Part shown: one piece after another, positions 26,769 through 35,397 of the stretch
Layout of the letters: every line of letters begins with the position of its first letter
How positions within the stretch are numbered: the stretch's first letter is position 1
Assembly (NCBI RefSeq): GCF_029433105.1
Contig: NZ_JARNTW010000005.1
Span: 301,837-365,836, forward strand
Length of the DNA stretch: 64,000 nt
Source: Runella sp. MFBS21
GTDB taxonomy: Bacteria > Bacteroidota > Bacteroidia > Cytophagales > Spirosomataceae
Direction of reading: 5' to 3'
Program-made: the position numbers and the translations under genes
Notes under the pieces: model-generated
Databases searched by the model: none
Told to the model about the DNA's origin: nothing
What the model saw: only the letters and a program-made list of their open reading frames with translations

Positions 26769-27641
26769 TTAGGGGCATTTTTTGATATAGTCCAAAAACT
26801 TCGTGGGGGGAGTGCCTAGTTTTTGCCAAGTTTTCTCAGCGTCAAATTGCTCAGGATAGTTGTTTAGAGCTTCGATGATATTGGCGGCATAATTAAATTT
26901 ATTGGTAAATTTTCCTAAAAACTTCAATAGCCCAAAAGGTGCTCGAATGATTCTGATTTTGGCTTTAGGATAATGGTCTGCAAATAAAGTAGCGGCTTCG
27001 TCGGCAGTATATCCTTCTTGTCCTTGTATTGTATATTCGTTATTGCCATTGTTGTTTTCAAAAGCCCGGATTACTTGCTTTCCATAATCGCTCCCCGAAA
27101 TCAAATACATTTTATAAGCTGATTTACCCGAAAGCAAGAGGTTGTTGCCTTGACGATAAGCACCTTTTCCAAAGCTTTCCATAAATGTGGAAGGGTAAAA
27201 AATAGAGTAAGAAATACCACTGCTTTTGATTTGAGAAACAGCATCGGCTTTGAGTCTAAAGACCCACCAGTCAAAATTATTTTGGCCTTGGTAGAAATGC
27301 ACCAACGATGAAAGATACCCAATCCTTGGTAGGGAGGTCTCTTTTGCGGCTTTCAAAATATTTGCTAATCCTTCTCGTTCGGGTTGAAAATCGTGCTCCC
27401 CGCTTTCTTGCTTTACCGAAAGATTGAGATATAAAAAATCCTGATTTTCTAAAAACTTTTTGAGTCTTGCTACGTCAGTGAGGTTGCCAGTAGTAATGTT
27501 GACCTTCTTCCCAAAAAGCTTTTGTGCTTTGGAAGGATTACGAACAAAAATACTGACTTCATAGCTTGCATTAAGAAACTCATATGTGACGGGCTGCCCT
27601 AGCATCCCCGTGGCTCCTATAATTGCTATTTTTTTCATCAT
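26769..27641 (-). CDS. NmrA-like NAD(P)-binding protein
   Basis: 290 residues with an N-terminal Rossmann motif IAIIGATGMLGQPVTYEF and NADP-type Arg in VSIFVRNPSKAQ. The middle has GYLSSLVHFYQGQNNFDW, where a typical SDR catalytic YxxxK is replaced, as in NmrA-type atypical SDRs. The C-terminal half is the substrate-side domain (YTIQGQEGYTADEAATLF). Such proteins are redox sensors or reductases; substrate unknown. It is alone on its strand, with 21 bp to the convergent HhH gene. Confidence 0.82.
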   Translation of the reverse strand: MMKKIAIIGATGMLGQPVTYEFLNASYEVSIFVRNPSKAQKLFGKKVNITTGNLTDVARLKKFLENQDFLYLNLSVKQESGEHDFQPEREGLANILKAAKETSLPRIGYLSSLVHFYQGQNNFDWWVFRLKADAVSQIKSSGISYSIFYPSTFMESFGKGAYRQGNNLLLSGKSAYKMYLISGSDYGKQVIRAFENNNGNNEYTIQGQEGYTADEAATLFADHYPKAKIRIIRAPFGLLKFLGKFTNKFNYAANIIEALNNYPEQFDAEKTWQKLGTPPTKFLDYIKKCP

Positions 27642-27850
27642 CTAACGGATTAGGTATAGGAAGTGCTTTGTAGGGGCTAAAGTTACAAAAACTGCCCTAT
27701 TTGTCATATCGTGCCTTATGATAGAAATTGTGGACTGCCCAAGCCTTGCTACTAACAATCAAATCGTTAGTCTTGGGTCAATACAGCTCTACTACCGTAC
27801 ACAATAAAAATTCTAAGCAGAAGGTCTATGGAAAGAGGGCAGACTTAAGA

Positions 27851-28558
27851 TTAGTGGTTATTTTGTTTAATTTTCCAAAACGGTTTTGTACGTAGGTTTT
27901 GAACTGGTAGGTTTTTGTTATGCTTTAAATAATTGTGCAATACGAGGCAGATTTCAGGATGACCCAAAATGTAGGCTATTGTATTGTCAAGAGACCTTGG
28001 CAAAAGACTAATGATTGTATCCACTACGATGTGGGTCAGTACAGGTTTTATAATATGATGGTTGAATGGGAAGCTGTGGTCTATATCAGGAAAAAAATCA
28101 GTTTCTTGTTGGGCATAAATAAAAGTGAAAATATTTTTGCTTACTGCAAGGCTTCTGTGGATTTCGTATAAATGAGATAAGGAAGTGATATCTCCAATAA
28201 GCAAATAATTGTCGGCATTATTGTCTACCAATAATTTTCCTTTGGGTGGCTTGAAAAAAATACGCTCCCCTGGCTGTAATTTTTGTATCCATTCCGCCCC
28301 TTTTCCGTTTGAGAATGTGCAAATGGCAAAGTCGGCAATGTGATAGACAGGTTCATAATTCCAGAAGGAATATTTTCGGTCTTGGCAAAAAGCTTCCTCT
28401 AAAGGGTTTCCTAAAAATATATCTACCGTAAAACCCCCTACGTATTGCATTTTGGCGAAATCATCGCTTTGGATTTGTAAATGGAAAGTGTGAGCCGCGA
28501 TTTGCTTGTTTTGTAAAACGATTCCGCTGTGTATCATTGATTCTTTTTGGTAGCTCAT
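27851..28558 (-). CDS. FAD-binding oxidoreductase of siderophore-interacting type
   Basis: About 235 residues. The flavin-binding segment is DRKYSFWNYE (R-x-Y-S) and the following FSNGKGAEWIQKLQPGERIFF; the NAD(P) half begins NADNYLLIGDITSLSHLYEI. This is the FAD-binding-9/siderophore-interacting reductase layout, though it lacks the usual C-terminal helix. It is in the FNR-like Crp/Fnr operon. An FNR box (28609-28622) with TAATTTTA (28579-28586) predicts transcription from about 28575, so the start at 28558 (MSYQKES) is preferred over an upstream ATG at 28597, which would precede the transcript. Confidence 0.78.
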   Translation of the reverse strand: MSYQKESMIHSGIVLQNKQIAAHTFHLQIQSDDFAKMQYVGGFTVDIFLGNPLEEAFCQDRKYSFWNYEPVYHIADFAICTFSNGKGAEWIQKLQPGERIFFKPPKGKLLVDNNADNYLLIGDITSLSHLYEIHRSLAVSKNIFTFIYAQQETDFFPDIDHSFPFNHHIIKPVLTHIVVDTIISLLPRSLDNTIAYILGHPEICLVLHNYLKHNKNLPVQNLRTKPFWKIKQNNH

Positions 28559-28578
28559 TTGTGTCAATTTTTTTTGGG

Positions 28579-28622
28579 TAAAATTATTGACATTCAATGC
28601 GCTACGCTTTGATGTAGATCAA
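28579..28622 (-). promoter_or_regulatory. Perfect FNR box and -7 element before the flavoreductase gene
   Basis: TTGAT-GTAG-ATCAA (28609-28622) equals the E. coli FNR consensus TTGAT-N4-ATCAA. TAATTTTA (28579-28586) matches TAnnTTTG in 5 of 6 fixed positions. The two centres are 33 nt apart. Confidence 0.7.
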
Positions 28623-28631
28623 AAAATAAAA

Positions 28632-29201
28632 TCAAACTTTTGATTTTAAACGGCTCAATGTTTCCTGCGAAATATTGAGATAAGAAGCGACCATTTTATT
28701 AGGCAAACGTCTTACGATGATTGGATTTTCGTTAAGTAATTGGCGATATTTTTCGGTGGCGTCTTGTGTAAGAAAAGACATGAGGCGTTTGGTATTGTTT
28801 ACGTAGGCTTTTTCGAGGTAATGGCGATAAAACTTTTCCCATTGCGGAATGACTTCGAGCAAATGATAAAAATCCTTGTGCGTGATATAAAGCAATTCCG
28901 AATCCTCGGCTGCTTGTATAAACTCTTCGGAAGGCTCACCCGTGATGAAACTTACTAGAGCCGTCGCAAACTGGTCTTCAAAAGCAAAATATCGGGTAGC
29001 ATCCTGTCCTTCTTCGTTGATGAAAAATATCCGTAAACAACCTTTGCCAACGAAGAAGGTTCGTTGGCTGGTTTGTCCGTGGGTAACTAAAAGCTCGTTC
29101 TTCTTTAATTTCAATGGCCTGAAGAAAGAATGAATGATTTTTAGTTCTTCTTCACTTACTTTGATTTGGCTGTTGAGGTAATGTGTGAGTTGTTCGTACA
29201 T
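28632..29201 (-). CDS. Crp/Fnr-family regulator with FNR-like recognition helix
   Basis: 189 residues: a cyclic-nucleotide-binding fold (about 10-120, with VTHGQTSQRTFFVGKGCLRIFF) and a C-terminal helix-turn-helix. The recognition helix LNISQETLSRLKSKV ends the protein and carries E-x-x-S-R, the pattern that in E. coli FNR (ETISR) reads TTGAT. There is no Cys cluster for an Fe-S sensor in the first 30 residues, so the signal is not FNR's own. The gene lies between two FNR-type boxes (28609-28622 and 29511-29524), in an operon DUF2798 gene - this gene - flavoreductase. Its targets and ligand are inferred. Confidence 0.85.
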   Translation of the reverse strand: MYEQLTHYLNSQIKVSEEELKIIHSFFRPLKLKKNELLVTHGQTSQRTFFVGKGCLRIFFINEEGQDATRYFAFEDQFATALVSFITGEPSEEFIQAAEDSELLYITHKDFYHLLEVIPQWEKFYRHYLEKAYVNNTKRLMSFLTQDATEKYRQLLNENPIIVRRLPNKMVASYLNISQETLSRLKSKV

Positions 29202-29223
29202 TCAAAATTAGTGGGCTCTTAAA

Positions 29224-29448
29224 TTACTCTTTTACGGCTAATTTTTCTGCCAGTTTTCGGGCATTAGGAATAATGAGAAATGCTGACGCATACGCTACAG
29301 GCAACATGACGCTCCAGGCTTTTATAAATTTGACAAACCAGTCTTCGCCAAATCCATAGTTGCGCATAAGACCGACAAAGGCCATAATCAGTGTCATCGG
29401 AATTACTACAAATAAGGTGTTGATGTACTTAAAGTGTTTCTTTTTCAT
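29224..29448 (-). CDS. DUF2798 small membrane protein
   Basis: 74 residues with two membrane helices: INTLFVVIPMTLIMAFVGLMRNYG and WSVMLPVAYASAFLIIPNARKL. The PMTLIMAFVGL and PVAYASAFLIIP blocks match the DUF2798 pattern. Function unknown. It is the first gene of the operon with the Crp/Fnr regulator 22 bp downstream, and its promoter has an FNR-type box. A role under low oxygen is inferred from that. Confidence 0.82.
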   Translation of the reverse strand: MKKKHFKYINTLFVVIPMTLIMAFVGLMRNYGFGEDWFVKFIKAWSVMLPVAYASAFLIIPNARKLAEKLAVKE

Positions 29449-29480
29449 TATTTGAATTGTTATGAAGATTAATAATGGTG

Positions 29481-29524
29481 CAAAAATGCAATGCTTATTT
29501 CCTTCAAACTTTGATCTAAGTCAA
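29481..29524 (-). promoter_or_regulatory. FNR-type box and -7 element before the DUF2798-Crp/Fnr operon
   Basis: TTGAT-CTAA-GTCAA (29511-29524), one base off the perfect FNR palindrome, and minus-strand CATTTTTG (29481-29488). The centres are 33 nt apart. The leader would be about 30 nt. Confidence 0.6.
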
Positions 29525-29584
29525 AAAATGCTGTTTAGTCGACTTTTCAGGCTCATCATGTCTGTTAATATATATCTATTTGTA

Positions 29585-30205
29585 CTAAGATAAGCTCTTA
29601 AGTTCGTGATGAAGATTGATACGAGCTTGATACTCAAACCGCTCATAAAAATAGTCGGTTTTGTATATGCGAGGCATAGCGACAAAATGTTGTAAAACTT
29701 TTCGTCGGCCTGGATTGTAAATCAGGTCTGGATAATATCGATACTCTTTTCGTATCAGATGTGTATAGTGTTTGTATTCTTCAGGAGTACCACCCAAAAT
29801 AGCCAAATCAGCGTCAATGAAATAGTTAGTATCTTGATTATTTGATTCTGTGTGGCCTTTGGTGGCTATTATTTGAGCACAGCAATGCGCTATACTGTTT
29901 TGGGACAAGCCTAGCTGCTCAAGTCTTTCGGCGGCAAGTTTAGCACTTTGCTCTTCATTGTTGTTTTTTAGGACATTATACACAATATCATGGTAAGCTA
30001 CGGCCAGAATGAGAGATTGCCAATTATTGATGTTGTCAAAGACGTTTGACAGAGAAGCCACTAGCGCGTCGAGATGTGAGAGGTTGTGATAATGGCGTTC
30101 AGGTTTTGAATACTGATGCTTGATTTCACTCCATAGCTTTTCGATGAGGGTTAGGTCCTTTGTTAAGGCCGTAAGTTGCTCTTTGAAAATGTGTTCAAAC
30201 ATCAT
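29585..30205 (-). CDS. HD-superfamily metal-dependent phosphohydrolase
   Basis: 206 residues. Metal-binding residues fit the HD superfamily: YHNLSHLDAL (His), ILAVAYHDIVYN (HD), a later helix AKLAAERLEQLG, and YFIDADLAILGG with the Asp. It resembles the small predicted hydrolases of this superfamily that begin with a Phe/Tyr-rich helix and a Y-H-N-x-x-H motif. Substrate is unknown; nucleotides are possible. No operon partner is evident. Confidence 0.82.
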   Translation of the reverse strand: MMFEHIFKEQLTALTKDLTLIEKLWSEIKHQYSKPERHYHNLSHLDALVASLSNVFDNINNWQSLILAVAYHDIVYNVLKNNNEEQSAKLAAERLEQLGLSQNSIAHCCAQIIATKGHTESNNQDTNYFIDADLAILGGTPEEYKHYTHLIRKEYRYYPDLIYNPGRRKVLQHFVAMPRIYKTDYFYERFEYQARINLHHELKSLS

Positions 30206-30261
30206 ATTAATTCAAATAAAGCCGTTTGGGTTTGACTAACCAATTAGCACATTTATTTAAT

Positions 30262-31401
30262 TCAAAATTTTCCAGTGACAGGGACTCGTGAGGTTTTGAT
30301 GACAGGCTCCGAAAATGTCTTTGTTTCATAACGAGGCTTGAGAATTATGTCCGAGTAGGATTGCTCTTCGTAGACGTTGGTTTCGAGAATAGCAACGACC
30401 TTCACGGTGGCATCTATGGCCTGCACTAGATTGTCGTTGGAGAGAAGCACGTAATAAGTCCCTTGACATAAGCTCGGTTCGGTGAATTTTCGATAGCCCG
30501 CTACGCCTTTGCCTTGGTCATAAACAGTATATTTTTGGCCCGCCACAAAAAGATCTCTATTGGTCTGATTAGCAATGCCATAATACACATCTTCTCCGGC
30601 TTTGGGGGTGGCTAAATCAGTGACCACACCCGCTGCCAATGCGCCTAGCGGTGTAGTAAAGTAAGCCACCGCACCTTTCACTATGTTTTTGATGATTTGG
30701 GCATTTTGTTTCCAAGCTAGATTGGCTTCTTTGCCTACGCCCACCCAGTAAGCCCAAGCGATTACTTTGGTGGTTTTGTAAGGACTGATTTGATTGAGGG
30801 GAAGTTTGAATGAGAGAGAAGTTTTGTTGTGATTGCTGATGTTGGCGTTTGAGTGAACCCTCTGTGGTTTATCAAAAATCAACTCTTCTTTTTGCTCAGT
30901 CTTGACAAGTACTTTTTTTGTTTTTTGAATATAGGTAGTATCATAGCCTGCAATGACCTCTTTGGTATATGTTTTGTAGGTGGTTTCATCTCTGTCTTCC
31001 CATGTCACCGAAGTATTAAAATGAGCCGTTTCGATACTAGCAGGGATGCGTTGAACCTTGATTTTACAGATTCGGCCAGTAAGAGCAGTATTTTTAAATC
31101 TGAAAATATAAACTCCTTGCTTGGGTACCTCGATGGTTTTATTTTCCAAAAGAGTGATTTTGTAATCCGAATACCGAGGATTATTGGGATATTCTACAAT
31201 TTCGATTTCTTTCAATTCTTTGTTGTCAACTTCTTTGAAATTAAAAACGATTTTGTCGCCGGTGGCAAATCCAAAATAAAACGCCTCTTCTTTGAGCCCT
31301 CCGATTTTGAGGGTCTGCTCGGTGACTTCTACGGGTTGTTGGGCGTGTAGGATGGTGGTCAAAAGTACAAAACCTAAAAAGGCGGTTACTATTCTAAACA
31401 T
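30262..31401 (-). CDS. Secreted protein of unknown function
   Basis: About 379 residues starting at MFRIVTAFLGFVLLTTILHAQ, a clean signal peptide; an ATG 51 bp upstream lacks it and is less likely. The mature part is beta-rich (TLKIGGLKEEAFYFGFATGD, IVEYPNNPRYSDYKI, GVYIFRFKN) and resembles a two-domain sandwich, with one hydrophobic stretch (AVAYFTTPLGALAAGVVTDL) in the middle and several Lys-rich strands. I recognise no domain. It is alone, with a palindrome AACTTTG-T-CAAAGTT (31424-31438) just upstream. Confidence 0.65.
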   Translation of the reverse strand: MFRIVTAFLGFVLLTTILHAQQPVEVTEQTLKIGGLKEEAFYFGFATGDKIVFNFKEVDNKELKEIEIVEYPNNPRYSDYKITLLENKTIEVPKQGVYIFRFKNTALTGRICKIKVQRIPASIETAHFNTSVTWEDRDETTYKTYTKEVIAGYDTTYIQKTKKVLVKTEQKEELIFDKPQRVHSNANISNHNKTSLSFKLPLNQISPYKTTKVIAWAYWVGVGKEANLAWKQNAQIIKNIVKGAVAYFTTPLGALAAGVVTDLATPKAGEDVYYGIANQTNRDLFVAGQKYTVYDQGKGVAGYRKFTEPSLCQGTYYVLLSNDNLVQAIDATVKVVAILETNVYEEQSYSDIILKPRYETKTFSEPVIKTSRVPVTGKF

Positions 31402-31423
31402 ACGGTTTTGATTCAAATGATAG

Positions 31424-31438
31424 AACTTTGTCAAAGTT
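31424..31438. repeat. Palindrome AACTTTG-T-CAAAGTT
   Basis: A 7-bp arm palindrome around a single T, 22 bp before the secreted-protein start. It resembles the arm of the 22866-22898 repeat. Confidence 0.45.
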
Positions 31439-31578
31439 GATGAAAAGCGCAATGTTAGTAATTAAGCTTTTATTTCTCCCAAAAAATTGAATATTATTTA
31501 ATCTTAAACCAAGTTTATCAGGGATAGTACCTATCATTTATCAAAAATAGCGGTGTATTTGGGCAATAGTCCGAGGCG

Positions 31579-32151
31579 TTACCTGAATTGTTTAGGTAAT
31601 TGCTTTTGACTTGCCAAGGATGCTACTTCCTGAATTCTTTTTTGTCTCGTTTCGGGGCGTTTGGCGAGCACGAGCCAGTGCAATAAGGATTTTCGGACGG
31701 ATTTACTTAAACCCAAAAAATAACTTAACGACGAAGGATAGTTTTCAAACGCCTCTGTCAAATCTTGAGGGATAATGAGTGCTTCAATCTCGTCCAACAT
31801 ATCCCAAGAACCGTTGTGTTTTGCAATTTCAATACTTTTTAATCCCGCTGAGGTCATTAAACCTTCTTTGGTGAGTCGTGCTATTTTTTCTTTGTTTATT
31901 TTAGACCATCCACTACGGGGTTTTCTTGGACAAAAAAACTGGATAAAGGCGTCGTTATCTACCGAGACGCGAGTGCTGTCTATCCACCCAAAACATAGTG
32001 CTTCGTCTACGGCCTCACTCCAGCTAATAGTGGGAATATTGGTATGTTTTTTATAACAAACCAGCCAAATAGATGGCTTAGAATGATGATTTTCATGTAG
32101 CCATTCGCGCCATGCTTGTCGGCTTTGGGGATAAAAGGTCTCCTTTTCCAT
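31579..32151 (-). CDS. YdeI/OmpD-associated family protein
   Basis: 190 residues with the family landmarks SRQAWREWLHENHH near the start, SWSEAVDEALCFGWIDSTR (about 43-61), FCPRKPRSGWSKINK, and an end rich in Lys/Gln after LTEAFENYPSSLSYFLGL. These proteins are small, widespread in soil Bacteroidota and bacilli, and of unknown activity; a role under stress is often suspected. TAAATTTG at 32181-32188 (minus) is a plausible -7 element. Confidence 0.85.
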   Translation of the reverse strand: MEKETFYPQSRQAWREWLHENHHSKPSIWLVCYKKHTNIPTISWSEAVDEALCFGWIDSTRVSVDNDAFIQFFCPRKPRSGWSKINKEKIARLTKEGLMTSAGLKSIEIAKHNGSWDMLDEIEALIIPQDLTEAFENYPSSLSYFLGLSKSVRKSLLHWLVLAKRPETRQKRIQEVASLASQKQLPKQFR

Positions 32152-32255
32152 AAGTGCTGATTACGTCAGGTATTTTATGACAAATTTAATACTTATGGTT
32201 GACAGCCCTATGTCAGGAGTATTTTTGGGGGGTACCTAAAATACAAGGTAAAAAC

Positions 32256-32654
32256 TTATGCTTTGGCGGCTTTCCAAAGTAAAGTGCCGCAGGTTACTAA
32301 AATAACCCCAATGGTAAACATAATAATATGGAGTGGGTTGATATCTCTCACCATGATGATTTGAATCAGTATCCAGCCACCCAGCAAAATACCCTGAATG
32401 ATAATAAGCGCAGGGGCATTTGCTTGATGTTTTATGGTAGAAAATGCCGTCAGTAAACTCAAAATCCCGTTTACAGAAAACAAAACTAGGCCGGGGATTA
32501 GAAAAGAACGGAATGGTGAAAATTGTAAATAATCGACGGTCATTCCCATTTTAGAGCCAGAAGGGTCTATCATAAATAGTAGTCCTGCTATGATGGCGTT
32601 GAGAGCCGTCAAAACAAGGAACACAATGGAGAGAATTCTTAAAAACTTTTCCAT
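32256..32654 (-). CDS. Four-helix membrane protein, unknown
   Basis: The 132-residue product (start MEKFLRIL; an ATG 42 bp upstream is an alternative) has four hydrophobic helices: IVFLVLTALNAIIAGLLFMI, FLIPGLVLFSVNGILSLLTA, ALIIIQGILLGGWILIQIIM and HIIMFTIGVILVTCGTLLW. Loops are short and contain an Asp-Pro-Ser turn. I recognise no family and see no catalytic site. It stands alone on its strand. Confidence 0.7.
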   Translation of the reverse strand: MEKFLRILSIVFLVLTALNAIIAGLLFMIDPSGSKMGMTVDYLQFSPFRSFLIPGLVLFSVNGILSLLTAFSTIKHQANAPALIIIQGILLGGWILIQIIMVRDINPLHIIMFTIGVILVTCGTLLWKAAKA

Positions 32655-32753
32655 TTTCTGAAGTGAATCATTTGGCGTTTGGTAATAATGAACCAATAAA
32701 TCTACCTCAGTAAGATGGTAAAATAAATAACATAAATCAGTTTTTGTCTCTGA

Positions 32754-34319
32754 TTATTCATATCCATGATACAAATACAGGGCACCGTAGGTCCAGTTGG
32801 GGCCTTCTAATCCAGGATAATTGAATCGATCCATCATCAATGCCACGTAGCGGAAGGGGTAGCCTTCGGGAAGCTGTACTACATTGGGCCAGACTCTGGT
32901 ACCCGAGCTAGCATCCCAAGGAGGTAAATCCATTCCTAAAGTGCCTACTGACTTGAGGTCAGGGTAAGAGTAAATGAAAATTTTGCGCTCTTGACTACCC
33001 GAAAAACAGTAGCGTGTGTCGCCTATTTTTTGGATAGAGGTACCCGTAGAATTGAAAGTGACGGGGCCTGCAATGCGGCGATAACCTTTGTTCCACTCTT
33101 CCGACTCCAGCATGACAGCCTTATAACCGTTGATATTTTCACAGGTGAGTATGCGCCATTTTTTTGCGATGTCGTCAAATAAAATATGAGGGTCTTCGAT
33201 GTCTCCTACTATTCCAAAAGGACTAGCACTCATCACCGAAAAACCAAAACGCGGGTCTTTTTGACTCTGAACAGCTAACAGTTGTTTTTTTTCATTTGGA
33301 TGCGCATAAGCACTAAAACCTGTCGTGATGCCCCGCCATAGCTTATGCTGTCGGTCGAAAAAAATATGAGAAGCGATTTCGTTGCGCAGGAGGCCGTCGG
33401 CGCGGTCAAACAAGATAACCCCTTCTAAGCGAACATCAAACACGGTAGGATCCATACTAAAAACTCCTTGAATATGGTGCGGCAAAGCCCTTCCTCGAAT
33501 AGACATGGTGTACCAAAGTCGGCCACGGTCAAGCATAGGTTCTCCGTCTTCGTAGGTTATGGCCCTAATATCGGCTAGTCCCATACCGCTGCTGAGGGTT
33601 GACGTTATTTTATTGATGGCAACGTGCCCTGTTTGTTGGTATACATAAAAATGCGATTGAAAAGAATTGAGGTATTGTTTTTTACGTAAATCAATATACC
33701 GACCAAAATCAGACTGACCGATAGGTACAGGCAAACTATCTTTCTGGACATATAAAGTAAGACCACTACCAAGCATTTGTAGAATGATTTTTCCAGAAAT
33801 ACGGCTTTTTAAGGCGTTTTTAGTGGCGATTGTGCTATCTTTTATGACCTTGGAGCCTTGGCGTAGGGTTTGGGTTACTTCGGTGATTTGTAGGTTGTGG
33901 TACTTGATTTTGATGAAAAACTGCTCACTTTTGGCTGCATCAGCAAACATAAATCCTAATTCGCCTTTTCCTTGACAAGAGCCCAAATCGATGGTGTAGG
34001 TAGCAAATGGATTGAATCCGCCAAACCAAATGGCCGTGTGTGTATCGGTCTTAGACTGAATCGAAAGTTGCCCTTCATGAATTTTGACATCGGCTTTTTC
34101 ACTGCCCATATGATTGACTGGATACATGGCCGATAGTCCGATGATTTCGCGAGGGTTCAATGCTGCCAAGGGAATAGATTGCTGTTCGTCAAAGATAAAC
34201 CTCCGCACTCCTTGTCTTACAAACTTGATTTTGTCGGGTGAAAGAGGGGGTTGGGCAATAAGATGACCCAAAAAATGAAAAGCCAGTAAAAATAAGGCAA
34301 GCGTTTTACGAAGATTCAT
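32754..34319 (-). CDS. Secreted beta-propeller, glycosidase-like protein
   Basis: About 521 residues from MNLRKTLALFLLAFHFLGHL, a signal peptide; a start 18 bp upstream is less likely. Residues of about 20-240 form a beta-sandwich (IWFGGFNPFATYTIDLGS). From about 250 on, blades repeat the pattern G-x-L-W-Y-T-M-S-I-R-G, KLWRGITTGFSAYA, PFGIVGDIEDPHILFDD and TRVWPNVVQLPEG, which suggests the five-bladed propeller of the GH43/GH32/GH62/GH68 glycosidases (DPHILFDD has the characteristic Asp-Pro/His turn). Catalytic residues cannot be fixed by eye. It may act on plant or exopolysaccharide. Confidence 0.6.
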   Translation of the reverse strand: MNLRKTLALFLLAFHFLGHLIAQPPLSPDKIKFVRQGVRRFIFDEQQSIPLAALNPREIIGLSAMYPVNHMGSEKADVKIHEGQLSIQSKTDTHTAIWFGGFNPFATYTIDLGSCQGKGELGFMFADAAKSEQFFIKIKYHNLQITEVTQTLRQGSKVIKDSTIATKNALKSRISGKIILQMLGSGLTLYVQKDSLPVPIGQSDFGRYIDLRKKQYLNSFQSHFYVYQQTGHVAINKITSTLSSGMGLADIRAITYEDGEPMLDRGRLWYTMSIRGRALPHHIQGVFSMDPTVFDVRLEGVILFDRADGLLRNEIASHIFFDRQHKLWRGITTGFSAYAHPNEKKQLLAVQSQKDPRFGFSVMSASPFGIVGDIEDPHILFDDIAKKWRILTCENINGYKAVMLESEEWNKGYRRIAGPVTFNSTGTSIQKIGDTRYCFSGSQERKIFIYSYPDLKSVGTLGMDLPPWDASSGTRVWPNVVQLPEGYPFRYVALMMDRFNYPGLEGPNWTYGALYLYHGYE

Positions 34320-34346
34320 AGCGAATAGAAGCAACAAGGTACTATT

Positions 34347-35348
34347 TCAAACAATGATTTTGTGAAATTGGAGTTTATCACAGTTTCTTGCTCCTAAATT
34401 TTGTTTAAATCTCCGTAAACTGGGTTTTTCGAGACCCTGTTCATCTACAGAGACCCCCAAGTCTAAAAGACTGATATCGTGTTTTTGACAGTAATCATAA
34501 AGTCCTTTGTTGAGCATTACGGCTGGACTGAAAGTACGATAACTGAGGTTGTCGGCAGGACAAAAATTGTACAATACCTCTTCTCCTACTTGTACCGCAA
34601 TGGTAAGCGAGGCGATTGTTTCACCGTCTTTGACACAGTAAATACGAAAATATTTGGGAAAAACACGGAGCCACATTTTGAATTGCTCAAGACTAAACGA
34701 CAACGAATAGCCAAGTGACTTCCGATTGTGCTGGATAAATTGATAAACATCTTCCGCAACGGGCTGTTGCCACTCTTCAAAACAAAAACCTGCTTTGGTA
34801 CATTTGCGTAAGCGTCTTTTTTCGGACGCATGCAATCCTTCCTCAAAACAACGGGACGTAACAGCAAGGTACTGATTGGAGGTAGATTGGAGTATATCAA
34901 ACGAATTCCGTAACAATCCTCTCTTAATAAAAGCCGTCCGGTTTGGATTATAACAAGAAGGGTAATGTTTGAGTGTGATAGACCTAATCCCGAGTGTTTT
35001 GCTAAAATCCTCAATGAAATGTAGCCATTCGTCAAAATCTTCGTGACTCAAATGCTCGGCGATTTCGAAAGAGCCAAATGACGCTCTAAAAGGACTAATG
35101 CCTTTAGGGGTTTGTATAAACAAATGAAAAAAACCATAAGCGTCGGATTGGGTATCGGCGTTTGTCAAGACAAAAGTATAAACTTCTTCGGCTGCTTGAT
35201 ACCTGACGTGCAGAGGGGTATTAAACAGCCAAGGGGTCCATCGGAGGCGAAAATGGTGTAGAATTTCAGGCTCGTTCCTAAACACACGTGTCATATAACG
35301 TCGTGGCTTGGGAGATTTTGCCCTTTTCTGTAGGATTATGGACGTCAT
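34347..35348 (-). CDS. GNAT/FemAB-like acyltransferase
   Basis: About 333 residues (start MTSIILQK; an ATG 30 bp upstream is possible). Two acetyltransferase-like halves are visible: the first has AYGFFHLFIQTPKGISPFRA and a FGSFEIAEHLSHEDFDEW helix, the second IYCVKDGETIASLTIAVQVG followed by VLYNFCPADNLSYRTFSPAV and LLDLGVSVDE. The layout fits the FemAB or Acetyltransf_6 group, which joins amino acids to lipid II or acylates sugars. Substrate unknown. It is transcribed away from the ABC-F gene, 50 bp to the right. Confidence 0.72.
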   Translation of the reverse strand: MTSIILQKRAKSPKPRRYMTRVFRNEPEILHHFRLRWTPWLFNTPLHVRYQAAEEVYTFVLTNADTQSDAYGFFHLFIQTPKGISPFRASFGSFEIAEHLSHEDFDEWLHFIEDFSKTLGIRSITLKHYPSCYNPNRTAFIKRGLLRNSFDILQSTSNQYLAVTSRCFEEGLHASEKRRLRKCTKAGFCFEEWQQPVAEDVYQFIQHNRKSLGYSLSFSLEQFKMWLRVFPKYFRIYCVKDGETIASLTIAVQVGEEVLYNFCPADNLSYRTFSPAVMLNKGLYDYCQKHDISLLDLGVSVDEQGLEKPSLRRFKQNLGARNCDKLQFHKIIV

Positions 35349-35385
35349 TCTGTGATTACTTATCGGACAAAGATACAAAATCCGC

Positions 35386-35393
35386 TAACTTTG
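35386..35393 (+). promoter_or_regulatory. -7 element 4 nt before the ABC-F start codon
   Basis: TAACTTTG is a full TAnnTTTG match and ends 4 nt before the ATG at 35398, so a leaderless transcript is predicted. No clear -33 element is visible. Confidence 0.4.
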
Positions 35394-35397
35394 CGGC

